Shown one piece after another: positions 31,323 through 40,469 of a stretch of 64,000 nt of DNA; position 1 is the stretch's first letter, and every line of letters begins with the position of its first letter. The stretch is from Ruminococcus sp. (GTDB taxonomy: Bacteria > Bacillota > Clostridia > Lachnospirales > Lachnospiraceae): positions 1-64,000 of the forward strand of contig JACERV010000005.1 in NCBI GenBank assembly GCA_013911065.1, written 5' to 3'. Below the pieces are notes generated by a model. The model was not told the DNA's origin, did not search any database, and worked only from the letters and a program-made list of their open reading frames with translations. A program made the position numbers and the translations under genes.

Positions 31323-32630
31323 CTATCGACGCAAGATTGCATCTTTTCCAATATTCTTCACCACTTTTGCTTTCTGCAGGTTCTTGCGGGGTTGATTAAA
31401 GTATATCTGTATCTCTTCACCTGTCTTTTTGGACATCTGTCCCCCATCCAATACCTGATATTCTTTCTTCCTGTCAATTACGGCCGTATAAGTCTGGCCA
31501 CCATCAATCAGTCTCATGTGTTCTTTCGGGATCGCGACCAGCAGCTTTCCCTGGGTACCCGGTACCCGAAAGGTGATTGATGTATCAGATGTTCCTTTTA
31601 CCAATTCTTCATTCAATGTTATTTCGCGTGAACCTGGCTGTCTTAGCAGTTCTTTGTACGCTGCGTCATTGCTAAGACGGTTTGCATTGTTTCGATAGGC
31701 CATATTTTCTCTGCTTACCCGTTGACTCTTACCATTATTCTTATCACTCAGGTCAGGCTGTTTTTGCAACCGCTGCTGCATTGTATGTACTTTTTTGAGC
31801 ACCTGATCATATCTTCCGCTATCAAATTCACGGAAAAGCTGTTCCCCTGTGATAGTATCCTGTGTGATTCCATCTTCATCCATTAGCGTATATTCTTTTG
31901 TAATATCTGGCCGAAAACTATACGTACCTTCATCACCAAGCATTTCTTCCACTTCTTCATTAGGTAGCAATACATGATGTTCATTGGTTAGTCTGAACTC
32001 CAAGTAAGGGGATTCTTTATTATTGCTTCCGTCTGAAATGTTCACATCCACATTGATTTCCTTCCCAATGACTCTTGCATCAGAATTCAGAATCAATGGA
32101 CTTTCGTTTAAGGCATTATCAAATTCACTTTTTTTTAAATCTTGTGCCTCCTTGGAAGCTTCGTTAATCTCTTCTCTAAGTTCTTCTTTTTTTTCATCAG
32201 GAACAGTATTATAATAATCATCAAGAGAGATGGATCCGGCTCCCAAGCTCTCATGCGCCTTAAAGAAAGCATTTAATTTGGCTGCATCAGAACCAATGGA
32301 ATAAAATTGGGTAAATCCATCTTCATTATCATAATCCGGTAGCTGACAAAAGCTGATACCACGTTCTGAAAGCTCTTTTTTTATGTCACTTAGTTCCTTT
32401 GGATCTTGTGTATGTACTTGAAACATAGCAGATTCGTCCCCCATCAGTGCCTGTTTTTCTAACAATTTATCCATGGACATTTCCCCATACTCAAGACGCA
32501 ATGTCATTTGTTGTTTTGATGCAGCTAATTGAAAAAGGAACTGTATGGCCTGGATGCTCACTTCACCCAGCTTAAAAGCTCCCCTGCCTACTAATTCCAC
32601 GATTTGCATTGTTTCACTGATTTCACTCAT
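31323..32630 (-). CDS. DUF3801 (PcfB-like) conjugation protein
   Basis: The N-terminal part (residues 1-140; VELVGRGAFKLGEVSIQAIQ, then AMFQVHTQDPKELSDIKKEL) matches the DUF3801 family. Its members include PcfB of conjugative plasmids, an accessory factor at the relaxosome and coupling protein. The remaining 300 residues are not recognised and contain strand-rich segments (SITFRVPGTQGKLLVAIPKE). It follows the coupling protein and a repeat protein on the same strand. The start has AAGGAG seven bases before ATG. Confidence 0.7.
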   Translation of the reverse strand: MSEISETMQIVELVGRGAFKLGEVSIQAIQFLFQLAASKQQMTLRLEYGEMSMDKLLEKQALMGDESAMFQVHTQDPKELSDIKKELSERGISFCQLPDYDNEDGFTQFYSIGSDAAKLNAFFKAHESLGAGSISLDDYYNTVPDEKKEELREEINEASKEAQDLKKSEFDNALNESPLILNSDARVIGKEINVDVNISDGSNNKESPYLEFRLTNEHHVLLPNEEVEEMLGDEGTYSFRPDITKEYTLMDEDGITQDTITGEQLFREFDSGRYDQVLKKVHTMQQRLQKQPDLSDKNNGKSQRVSRENMAYRNNANRLSNDAAYKELLRQPGSREITLNEELVKGTSDTSITFRVPGTQGKLLVAIPKEHMRLIDGGQTYTAVIDRKKEYQVLDGGQMSKKTGEEIQIYFNQPRKNLQKAKVVKNIGKDAILRR

Positions 32631-32641
32631 ATCTTTTCTCC

Positions 32642-33361
32642 TTATCTACCGAATATTTTTCTTTTTTGAGACTTTAGCTGCTCCTGAGGGATGAACCCTT
32701 CTCCTTGTACAAAAATCCCTTTTTTATTTCCCTCTAACAACTCCGGACTACTTTCCGTTCCAAATAGAAAGCTTCCCGGTAAAACCACTGCATCCCCTTT
32801 TACAGTAGTCACACCGCAAAGCCTGGTGTTTTCATAGATAAGTGCATTCTCCAATACCTCAGCATTCCCATAGACCTTGCCACATACGGTCGCTCTGTCG
32901 CTTACATAAGCCGACTCAAATACCTGTGCCTTTTTAGCAACGGTAGCTTCTCTGTCCAGAATAGCCTGGCCAAAAATTTTAGCGCTTCCTCCTACAACCA
33001 CCTCATCCTTTAACCTTGCACTTCCAAATACATCCCCATACTGAGCAACTTTGCTCTCATTCAGCATCACTGCATTTTCATGGATTCTTGCATAATCAAT
33101 AGCCTTGGATGTATCATAGAGTTTTGCGTCCTCATACACTACAGCATTTCCGATACAGAGGGAATCCCCGTACAGCCAGCAGGTTCCATCATGGGCCAAG
33201 TTACGGTCACTTTGGACAAAGCCCCCCAAATCCCCTTTTTTTACATCTCCAAAATCCCGAATGGCCTGGATCCGGAAAACCTGCTGGTATGCATCAAAAC
33301 TATAAAACGCACTGCTTTGGCTCTGAAGCAGGATATATTTTCTTCCTTCTTTCCATTTCAC
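32642..33361 (-). CDS. Left-handed beta-helix (hexapeptide-like) protein, YdcK-like
   Basis: After about 60 residues the protein becomes a ladder of short repeats (SARLKDEVVVGGSAKIFGQA, ILDREATVAKKAQVFESAYV), each with a small or aliphatic residue every sixth position. That is the pattern of left-handed beta-helix proteins such as YdcK and bacterial hexapeptide families. No acetyltransferase active site is visible. The GTG at 33361 is used as start because GGAGG lies eight bases before it; the upstream ATG has none. It sits between the coupling protein and DUF3801, where such ladder proteins are common in clostridial elements, function unknown. Confidence 0.65.
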   Translation of the reverse strand: MKWKEGRKYILLQSQSSAFYSFDAYQQVFRIQAIRDFGDVKKGDLGGFVQSDRNLAHDGTCWLYGDSLCIGNAVVYEDAKLYDTSKAIDYARIHENAVMLNESKVAQYGDVFGSARLKDEVVVGGSAKIFGQAILDREATVAKKAQVFESAYVSDRATVCGKVYGNAEVLENALIYENTRLCGVTTVKGDAVVLPGSFLFGTESSPELLEGNKKGIFVQGEGFIPQEQLKSQKRKIFGR

Positions 33362-33414
33362 TGTTAATTCCTCCATTAAAAAAGAAACGTCATAACCAAC
33401 ATTTCCTTCTATGT

Positions 33415-35667
33415 CTAATATTCTGTTTCTTCCATAAGCATTTCATAAATCAACTCCATTTTTTCCGCCGGAACTTCCGGCCGGGCGAACTTCAGAATTC
33501 CTTCTACTCTTAATCCTCCCCGTAATGCTGTCTTGATAACTTTCATCTGCTCAAGACTAAATGCTCCCTGAATCAGGCGATCTGTTAATTGTTCTTTTGA
33601 ACTTTTCTTCCCGAGTTGTCTGTCCCGATTAGCTGATGCTTGTGTATCTAGCTCTTTATCTACAGATTCATACTTTATATTTTCTGCCTGCAGGACCTCT
33701 TCATTTAAAGGGAAGTTTCCTTCACTGCCGGCGCTGTCAAAATCATATGATAGAAAGGTTTTCATATCCATCTTATAGATTTCGACATTCTCTCCGCTGT
33801 CCTGACAGCGTTTGTAGTATTCCATGCTTTTTGGCTTCAATGCCGTAAAGCTATTTTCAATCTTTTCCGTAAGATATCTTGTCCCAACTTTTTTTATTTT
33901 TATATCAGTATCGAATTCACCCATTTTTCTTACGGTCTTCCGAATTTTTTTCTTGAAATAGTTCCACTTCCGGTCAATGATTGGGTATTCTCCACGAATC
34001 AAACAGATGCATCGGTCTTTCAATCGCCCAACTTCATCCGTAGTCATTAATTCACGGCCCAATTTATCATAATTCTTACTAGAACTTCCATGGGAACCGC
34101 GGCTTTCACCTGTTGAACGTTTTTCAATAGTTGCCTTACTGAGCTGCTCACTTATAAACTTATGACTTGATGGTTCATTTCCTCCTAAATAAACAATGAT
34201 ATCTGTGTTCCCAACAATACCTTCCCATTTATTGTCTTTATATAAATCTTTCAACTGTGCAAGTGACTGTAAAATAATTACACAATAGATGTGTCTGCTC
34301 CGGCATGTTGCCAGTATCTTGTCAAAGGAATTCGGCATTTTTATGTTTGCAAATTCATCAAACCAAAAGCCCACATCGATTGGAAGCTTTCCTTTATAAA
34401 ATCGAGCCTGCCGGTATAATTCCTGAAACATTTGCGTATACAGCATTCCTGGGATAAAATTAAATGTATCATCATCATCTGGAATACAGCAGAACAGGGA
34501 AGTCATGGTTTCGCCATCTCCATTGACACCTACACCAAGAGATGGAATATCAATATCATCATCATCCAGTATTCTAAGGATCTCTTCATCATCAAAGGGA
34601 TCAAAGCGCGCGTTCGCAGAAATGATGATACTACGCACAGTATCTCCTGCCCCTCTGATGCAGCGCCGGTAACTCCGCACGGCCGGATGATGTTCTCCCT
34701 TTTCTAGAGCCAGATCATCCATGCGCTGGTCTAATTGTGATGGAACATCCGGATCATCGGAAACCGCAGCCTCATCCAGCAGGTGCAAGACTGAACGAAA
34801 GTTTCTTTTCAAAGTAATCTCTTCACGGACTCCATTTTCATGAATGATTGTTTCATTTCTAGGGCATTCCATCCACACATAATTGAAAATGGCGGTCAAA
34901 TACATACGTTCAGCCTTCTCCCAGAACGGATCAGAAGTGTGCGCATTCCCAGGTGTTGTATTGGCAATCAGGTTTGTAATCAATTTGCTGACATCAGATG
35001 GTTTCCTGAGATATTTGAACGGGTTATATTGGCAGGACTTGGACGGTTCACAAAGATTCAGACTTAGAACCCGTCTTCCGAGACTGATTAGGTAATTCCC
35101 CAGTTCTTCCACAAGGCCTCCTTTAGGGTCTGTGTAAACATTAGAACCATGGTTCTGCAAGGCATTCGGGGTAACAAAAAAAGCCGTCTTACCGGCTCCT
35201 GCTCCTCCAATGACTAGCATATTATTATTTAATAGTGTATTTTCTCCTATATACGATATCCGCACTCTCTCAGAAATGATCCGGTTATGCTGGTCTGGTT
35301 TTTTATACCGAAAGATTAAAAACGTACACGTAACCAAACAAGCCAAACGTTTATTAATGTCTTTAAGGTTTGCCCAACGTGCCGTTCCGTACTCTTTTCC
35401 ATCCATTAAATTGTGCAATCCCGTATAACCATAAATCATACAGAAAAACCAAATGCCAAAGCCTGACAATAGAAATATATAGGTCTTTGAATTATAATAA
35501 TTACGAAACGGATGGCGGAATACCTCGGCTAAGTATCCTGTATAATTCTCAATTGTGAGCCCTTCCATCAGACATAGTCCGGAGATACAATACGCAGCCC
35601 ATAAAAATAAAATTAACAAAATACTCCAGGCAATCAGAAAGGACTTTTTTTTACGGTTCTGCTCCAT
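33415..35667 (-). CDS. VirD4/TraG-type coupling ATPase
   Basis: The coupling protein brings the relaxase-DNA complex to the secretion channel. Two to three membrane helices lie in the first 100 residues. Walker A is VIGGAGAGKTAFF near residue 155, with TDPKGGLVEELG after it. Walker B is FWFDEFANI near residue 434, and the ILQSLAQLKDLY segment is typical of the family. The start is ATG 35667, six bases after AAGGAG; the frame extends further up but has no ribosome site. It overlaps the preceding gene by 17 bases. The C-terminal 50 residues (ILKFARPEVPAEKM) repeat a module found in that neighbour, suggesting the two proteins contact the same partner. Confidence 0.93.
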   Translation of the reverse strand: MEQNRKKKSFLIAWSILLILFLWAAYCISGLCLMEGLTIENYTGYLAEVFRHPFRNYYNSKTYIFLLSGFGIWFFCMIYGYTGLHNLMDGKEYGTARWANLKDINKRLACLVTCTFLIFRYKKPDQHNRIISERVRISYIGENTLLNNNMLVIGGAGAGKTAFFVTPNALQNHGSNVYTDPKGGLVEELGNYLISLGRRVLSLNLCEPSKSCQYNPFKYLRKPSDVSKLITNLIANTTPGNAHTSDPFWEKAERMYLTAIFNYVWMECPRNETIIHENGVREEITLKRNFRSVLHLLDEAAVSDDPDVPSQLDQRMDDLALEKGEHHPAVRSYRRCIRGAGDTVRSIIISANARFDPFDDEEILRILDDDDIDIPSLGVGVNGDGETMTSLFCCIPDDDDTFNFIPGMLYTQMFQELYRQARFYKGKLPIDVGFWFDEFANIKMPNSFDKILATCRSRHIYCVIILQSLAQLKDLYKDNKWEGIVGNTDIIVYLGGNEPSSHKFISEQLSKATIEKRSTGESRGSHGSSSKNYDKLGRELMTTDEVGRLKDRCICLIRGEYPIIDRKWNYFKKKIRKTVRKMGEFDTDIKIKKVGTRYLTEKIENSFTALKPKSMEYYKRCQDSGENVEIYKMDMKTFLSYDFDSAGSEGNFPLNEEVLQAENIKYESVDKELDTQASANRDRQLGKKSSKEQLTDRLIQGAFSLEQMKVIKTALRGGLRVEGILKFARPEVPAEKMELIYEMLMEETEY

Positions 35668-36661
35668 TGTCCTCTCCTTCCTCTTCAAAAGAAGTAAATT
35701 CCTCAAATTCATCAGCAGAATCATCGTATACCTCAGTTGAACCGGCCGGATGGAAGTCATAAGAGTTCTGATCCCAAATCTGCTCCCTCTCCTTCCTATG
35801 TTCTACAGACGATTCAGGTGTATCAGTTATAGGCTCCTCCAACTGATGGATTTCCATCAACATGTTAATGATACCGCGCATTTTATCCGCTGGTACTTCT
35901 ACATTTGCAAACTTCAAAATATCTTTTTTATCAATACCCACTTTATAGGCCCGTTGTAATTCCCTACTTTGATTAACATCAAAAGCCTCTCTGCATATCA
36001 GTTCTATAATCCACGTAGGCCTTTTCCAGCCAAATTTTTTAGGATTCAAAAATGACAATATGTTTCCCTGTGATTTTTCTCCAATCCCTGGTTTCCGTTC
36101 TTCCCTATTTTGAGGAAGATTGCTCTTTGATGCACTTTCGCTTACCTGAAAACCTTGCTTGTTATTCGGTACTTCTGTAAAATATAGTCCCTTTAAATGT
36201 AGCTCTCGGATTTCCTCTTGCAACGCATTCTTCTCACTACGCAGGCTCTGTATTGTGTCCCTGTAAAAGGATTCACTTAACTCTGTTTGCGCCTTTAGCT
36301 GCTCGAAAGCCATTTCTATCCCTTTTATGTAAATATCAGGAACCACCGCATCCACTTGGGACTCTTCCCTATAATATTTTGCTTTTGCGGCCAGCATCTG
36401 AGGGACCGTCAGGTTCGGTACTGCAATTTCTTGTCGGATATACTCTTTGGGAATCCCTTCCTCAATTGCCACCCGTATGACTTGCATCTGATAACCGGTA
36501 AACCCCGGAGCAGTATAGATTGAGACATCCTCAGTAGAAAGGCCATGAAAGAACCCATGCATAATTTCATTCTTTCGCTCCGTACCTTCTTTCTTATCTG
36601 CAATATCATATAAGGCTTTGCAGGTTTCCATGAACGCTTCTTTGTCCTCTCGTGATATCAT
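35651..36661 (-). CDS. Relaxosome-associated helical repeat protein
   Basis: This 336-aa protein has no enzyme motif. Two regions share one helical module: about residues 40-90 (FTGYQMQVIRVAIEEGIPKE, then VPNLTVPQMLAAKAKYY) and about residues 220-275 (ILKFANVEVPADKMRGIINM). The same module ends the coupling protein. Between them lie a coiled coil (residues 115-155) and a Ser/Asn-rich linker; the C-terminus is very acidic (EEFTSFEEEGEDNGAEP). A bridge between relaxase and coupling protein is a reasonable inference. The ribosome site AAGGAGGTGA is strong. Confidence 0.6.
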   Translation of the reverse strand: MISREDKEAFMETCKALYDIADKKEGTERKNEIMHGFFHGLSTEDVSIYTAPGFTGYQMQVIRVAIEEGIPKEYIRQEIAVPNLTVPQMLAAKAKYYREESQVDAVVPDIYIKGIEMAFEQLKAQTELSESFYRDTIQSLRSEKNALQEEIRELHLKGLYFTEVPNNKQGFQVSESASKSNLPQNREERKPGIGEKSQGNILSFLNPKKFGWKRPTWIIELICREAFDVNQSRELQRAYKVGIDKKDILKFANVEVPADKMRGIINMLMEIHQLEEPITDTPESSVEHRKEREQIWDQNSYDFHPAGSTEVYDDSADEFEEFTSFEEEGEDNGAEP

Positions 36662-36667
36662 AAGCTA

Positions 36668-36979
36668 TCACCTCCTTTGAACTTCATGCCCTTTCTTTTT
36701 CTCCTGTTCCTTCTCCTTATGATCATGGATGTCATATAAGGTTTCCTCTTCTTTATTCACAATAGCCCCCTCCCGCATAGGGGGTTCCTCTATATGTTTC
36801 TGAAGGGACTCCACATACTTCCCATGTTCCTGCTCCAATTCAGACAAATGAAATTGCAGGGTCTCCGTATACTTTTCATACTCACGCTCTAACCCAAGTT
36901 CAGTAATAGAATCGCGTCTGGCTTTTAGCTCATTTCTTATCTTTATCAATAGATTGTCTAGTTCTTGTAGATTGTTCAT
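36668..36979 (-). CDS. Small coiled-coil protein overlapping the relaxase gene
   Basis: The 103-aa product is almost wholly helical and highly charged (LDNLLIKIRNELKARRDSIT, LQFHLSELEQEHGKYVESLQ), ending in KKKGHEVQRR. Its first 50 bases overlap the 3' end of the relaxase gene in another frame, and AGAGGAG lies before the ATG inside that gene. It is probably an accessory mobilisation protein; no family is recognised. Confidence 0.55.
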   Translation of the reverse strand: MNNLQELDNLLIKIRNELKARRDSITELGLEREYEKYTETLQFHLSELEQEHGKYVESLQKHIEEPPMREGAIVNKEEETLYDIHDHKEKEQEKKKGHEVQRR

Positions 36980-38267
36980 GTTTCATGCTCCTCTCTTTTT
37001 CCGGCTCCTCTGTCAGCAGTTCCGGTATTTTTTCCTCAATATGGTACGTAGAGACAATTCTCTCCAGTACCCTCTGTTCTGTCCGATTCTTCCTAATAGC
37101 ATCACTTATTTTCTTTTTCTTTTCTTCTCCCTCCCCGGCATCCCCTTCACGGTATAACTTTTTCTGTTCAAACTTCAATGTTTCCAGTTCTTTTTCCAGA
37201 TAATCTTTCCTGTATTTTGCATCATCCAACGTGTGAATACCTTGTTTGGTCGAGTATTCCAGGCTTTCCATGTGCTGGTTCAGCTCCCGCAGGTCCTGCC
37301 GGTACTTCCATGGCTTTATAGCCTTGTATGGAGACCGGATCCGATTATTCCAGGTACATAGGAAATAACATTTCTTATAATAATAATTTGGTAGCGGAAG
37401 ACGGCTTACTCTCCGGTACTTTGTTTGAAGCGTATGAATCCTTGGTCCCATATCTTCCACCTTTTGCAAAATCTCCCAGTCCATCTCCTTATGCTCTATC
37501 CTCTCCTGTATATCTTTCACGGAATAACCTCTTCCCAGGCGGTAGCTTCTTCTGGCGCTGCCTGCCCCCTCCGGTTTAAAGGACAGATATTCCCCAAACG
37601 CTTTTACCACACCCTTTTTGATTTTATAACCGCTATACTCCATCAATTTAATAAAGCCATCATAATCTACAGACATTTCAATTGCCTCATCAATGTTTTG
37701 CCGTATTAAATTACTCCAGTTTCTGACTCCGGCCTCTGTTTCCCATTTTTTATGGTCTTTCACCCTCTCTTCTGGATTTTTTTCCAGTTTAATATAGGAA
37801 AGTCCATGCTCTTTACAAATCTCATTCGCAAGTTTCTGGATAAATTTCGACCAGTCTCCCCTTTCATATCGGTACTTGCGCCCCTCCCGTGATACGCTGT
37901 TGAACACGATATGCCCATGTTTATGGTCATGATCGTCATGTGCTGCCAGCACGTACTCGTATTCCTCTTTAAAATACTTTTGGCAGAATTCTTCGGTCAA
38001 ATCCCTTGCCTTTTCAGCCGTGACTTCATCCGGAGGGAAAGACAATACGTAATGATATCCCTGCCTTCCCCAATTCTTACCATATAAAAGTTTCGTATCC
38101 ATCATGGTGTTATACACAACGTCTGTAGTGCATCCGCAGTTTCCACCAACTAATAAGCCGCCTTTTGTCTTTTCTGGATCCAAAATATAATCAATTGCAT
38201 TGTATAAGTGTGAGGATGGATTCCTGCCCTTACTTTCTTTCATGTGCATGAGTTTCGTGATGGCCAT
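36930..38267 (-). CDS. Relaxase, MOBP/VirD2-like (MobA/MobL)
   Basis: The relaxase nicks oriT and stays bound to the 5' end of the transferred strand. The relaxase domain spans residues 1-200: SSHLYNAIDYILDPEKT with the candidate nucleophile tyrosine (Tyr22 or Tyr27), then the metal-binding histidine motif HDDHDHKHGHIVFNSV at 110-125. A C-terminal helical tail of 150 residues probably contacts the coupling protein. The length (445 aa) is typical. The gene lies between topoisomerase III and the helical repeat protein, with the candidate oriT and two small DNA-binding proteins about 4 kb upstream on the same strand. Confidence 0.93.
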   Translation of the reverse strand: MAITKLMHMKESKGRNPSSHLYNAIDYILDPEKTKGGLLVGGNCGCTTDVVYNTMMDTKLLYGKNWGRQGYHYVLSFPPDEVTAEKARDLTEEFCQKYFKEEYEYVLAAHDDHDHKHGHIVFNSVSREGRKYRYERGDWSKFIQKLANEICKEHGLSYIKLEKNPEERVKDHKKWETEAGVRNWSNLIRQNIDEAIEMSVDYDGFIKLMEYSGYKIKKGVVKAFGEYLSFKPEGAGSARRSYRLGRGYSVKDIQERIEHKEMDWEILQKVEDMGPRIHTLQTKYRRVSRLPLPNYYYKKCYFLCTWNNRIRSPYKAIKPWKYRQDLRELNQHMESLEYSTKQGIHTLDDAKYRKDYLEKELETLKFEQKKLYREGDAGEGEEKKKKISDAIRKNRTEQRVLERIVSTYHIEEKIPELLTEEPEKERSMKHEQSTRTRQSIDKDKK

Positions 38268-38283
38268 ATTTTCGCCCCCTCTG

Positions 38284-40431
38284 TTACCTTTTACCCCTTT
38301 TTACCAGACCGTCAAACTCAAAATTAACAAAATCACCATTTAGCTTGATTTTAAGATAACCTTGATAAGAATTTCCCTCTTTGTTTTTCAGTGTGAATGC
38401 AGCACGCTTCTTACTACCCAATAGTGCCTTGGCCTTTTCCGGAGTAATTGCAATCTCATTGGTAAAAAATTTCATTTTAGGCCATAGTGCGAATGTGCAA
38501 TCCCTTTTTTCACAAAAGAATCCTTTCGATGTAGCCATAATCATATCTCCACATTTCGGGCATCTTCCTACTGCTGTCCGGACCGTATTTCGTCCCTGCA
38601 GGCTAATTGCCTTATTTATCAGAGGGTATTCAGTATGAAGAATCTGTTTTACTGCAGAAAGCACTTGATGTATCAACATCTGATAATTTCCGTCCTTTTT
38701 TACATCCTCCAATACTGCCCACCATCTGGCAGTGACATCTGCTTTCTTTGCCTCATCTGGAAGGATCCGGTAGAGTTCCCGTCCCAATTGCGTCGAAATC
38801 AGGTTCTTCCCATTCAGTTCTAAAAAACCTCTTTTGACCAGATTATCTATAATCATTCCTCTGGTTGAAGAGGTTCCAATGGAGCCGTTTTCGCCCTTTT
38901 TATCTTTGTCTTTATCTAACAGGATCTGTTTGACTTCTGGGTCAGTAACATATTTGGCAATCCTTGTCATGTCTTCATTCAGGGAGCTTTCTGTATATCT
39001 GGCTGGCGGTCTTGTCTCCAGTTCCTTTATTTCTGCCTGGATAATTTTTTCTATATATCCACCTTTCCTGACAAGGCTGAGGGGATTGGGCTGCTCTCCC
39101 GGAATCCGCAAAAGTTCCCGGTAGCCTGGTTTAATTGTTTTTACAGCAGCTGCCTTCAGCTCCTCCTCCTGAGGCAGGTCTACCTGAAGGATGGTCTTCT
39201 CCTTAGTTGCTTCCGGAAGGAATTGCACCAGGTAGTATGCACATATAGCCTGATAGACATTTTTTTCCTTTTCCGTGAATTGGCTAATGTCAACATAGAT
39301 TGCTGTCGGGATAATGGCATGATGTGCAGACACATTTTCGTCCTGAAAACATCGGCTCTTACGGTCAGTACTAATCTCATGATGTACATATTCCGGCAGG
39401 TTTTTCAGCACTTTAGCAATTACCCCCGGTGCTTCTTTGTAATGTTCCTCACTTAAATACTGGCAGTCCGAACGATTATATGTGATAGCTTTATATTTTT
39501 CTCGTAGTGCTTGTGTAATCGCCATGACATCTGTCGGAGTATATCCCCACTTTTTGCCGCAATAGGATTGCAGCTTTACCAGATTGAAAGGTAGAGGAGG
39601 GGCCTCCTTTACGGACCGTTTTTCAACCTTTACCGGCAAAGCATCCAGCCGTTGCAGCATCTGCTGTTTTTGGATGGCATAACTTTTCATCATCATTTTT
39701 CCATCTTCTAAGGAAGGTTCCTCCTTATTAGGGATGAATTCTGCCTTCACCTGTTGGCCATCCAATTTGAAATCTGCATAAACCTTATAATATAAAACCT
39801 TCTTGTGTGACTCGATAATTAGGTCACGATTCACCACAAGTCCCAGAGTTGGACTCTGTACCCTTCCTACAGATAACCGGAGCTGGTTCTTAATGGAGAA
39901 GTAACGGCTCATGTTGATTCCCATTACATAGTCTGCTACAGATCTAGCATAAGCAGCCCATCCCTCCCTTTCACATTCCTGGTTCCCTTTCAGATTAGCA
40001 AAAGCCCGTTTCAAATCACCTTCCGTCAGACTGGATGTGTCAAGCCGCTTAACTGTTCCTGAATAACGATGCCAGCGGAGCAGTTCGTCAATAAGTAATT
40101 GCCCCTCCTCATCAACATCCCCTGCATGAATGACTTGTTCTGCTTCTTTTAGTAGTTTACCAATCTGGCGCACTCTTTTTTCTGCCTCAGGCTTTACCTC
40201 CAGTTCCCATTCCTCAAAAAAAATAGGAAGCTCTTCCAGCTTCCATTCCTTATACTTCTCATGATAACTCTCTGGGGCTTTTAGCCGTAGCAGATGACCA
40301 TAGGCCCAGGCGATTACATAGTTTCCTTTTCGAAGGACTCCTTCCTCACGGCTAACCTGAAGACTTCCCGGTAATACTTTAGCAATCTCCTGTCCAATCA
40401 GCGGTTTTTCCGCTAATATCAATATGCTCAT
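38284..40431 (-). CDS. topB: DNA topoisomerase III (type IA)
   Basis: Conjugative elements of this group carry their own type IA topoisomerase. Domains in order are the TOPRIM start SILILAEKPLIGQEIAKVLP, the acidic triad HAGDVDEEGQLLIDE, SVGRVQSPTLGLVV, and the active-site region KAITYNRSDCQYL, whose Tyr near residue 318 attacks DNA. A short C-terminal zinc-type segment RCPKCGDMIM has two cysteines, with more at GFFCEKRDC. The ATG at 40431 is used because GGAGG lies five bases before it; an ATG four codons upstream has none. A hairpin with a U-run lies just before the ribosome site. Confidence 0.93.
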   Translation of the reverse strand: MSILILAEKPLIGQEIAKVLPGSLQVSREEGVLRKGNYVIAWAYGHLLRLKAPESYHEKYKEWKLEELPIFFEEWELEVKPEAEKRVRQIGKLLKEAEQVIHAGDVDEEGQLLIDELLRWHRYSGTVKRLDTSSLTEGDLKRAFANLKGNQECEREGWAAYARSVADYVMGINMSRYFSIKNQLRLSVGRVQSPTLGLVVNRDLIIESHKKVLYYKVYADFKLDGQQVKAEFIPNKEEPSLEDGKMMMKSYAIQKQQMLQRLDALPVKVEKRSVKEAPPLPFNLVKLQSYCGKKWGYTPTDVMAITQALREKYKAITYNRSDCQYLSEEHYKEAPGVIAKVLKNLPEYVHHEISTDRKSRCFQDENVSAHHAIIPTAIYVDISQFTEKEKNVYQAICAYYLVQFLPEATKEKTILQVDLPQEEELKAAAVKTIKPGYRELLRIPGEQPNPLSLVRKGGYIEKIIQAEIKELETRPPARYTESSLNEDMTRIAKYVTDPEVKQILLDKDKDKKGENGSIGTSSTRGMIIDNLVKRGFLELNGKNLISTQLGRELYRILPDEAKKADVTARWWAVLEDVKKDGNYQMLIHQVLSAVKQILHTEYPLINKAISLQGRNTVRTAVGRCPKCGDMIMATSKGFFCEKRDCTFALWPKMKFFTNEIAITPEKAKALLGSKKRAAFTLKNKEGNSYQGYLKIKLNGDFVNFEFDGLVKRGKR

Positions 40432-40443
40432 TATTTCCTCCAT

Positions 40444-40469
40444 AAAAAAAGCCAGGCTTTTTACCTGGC
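40444..40469 (-). terminator. Hairpin plus U-run directly upstream of topB
   Basis: GCCAGG and CCTGGC pair around a seven-base loop. On the minus strand a run of seven T follows, then ATGGAGG, the topB ribosome site. The stem overlaps the stop codon of the HipA-like gene. It can act as an intrinsic terminator or an attenuator between the two genes. Confidence 0.65.
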
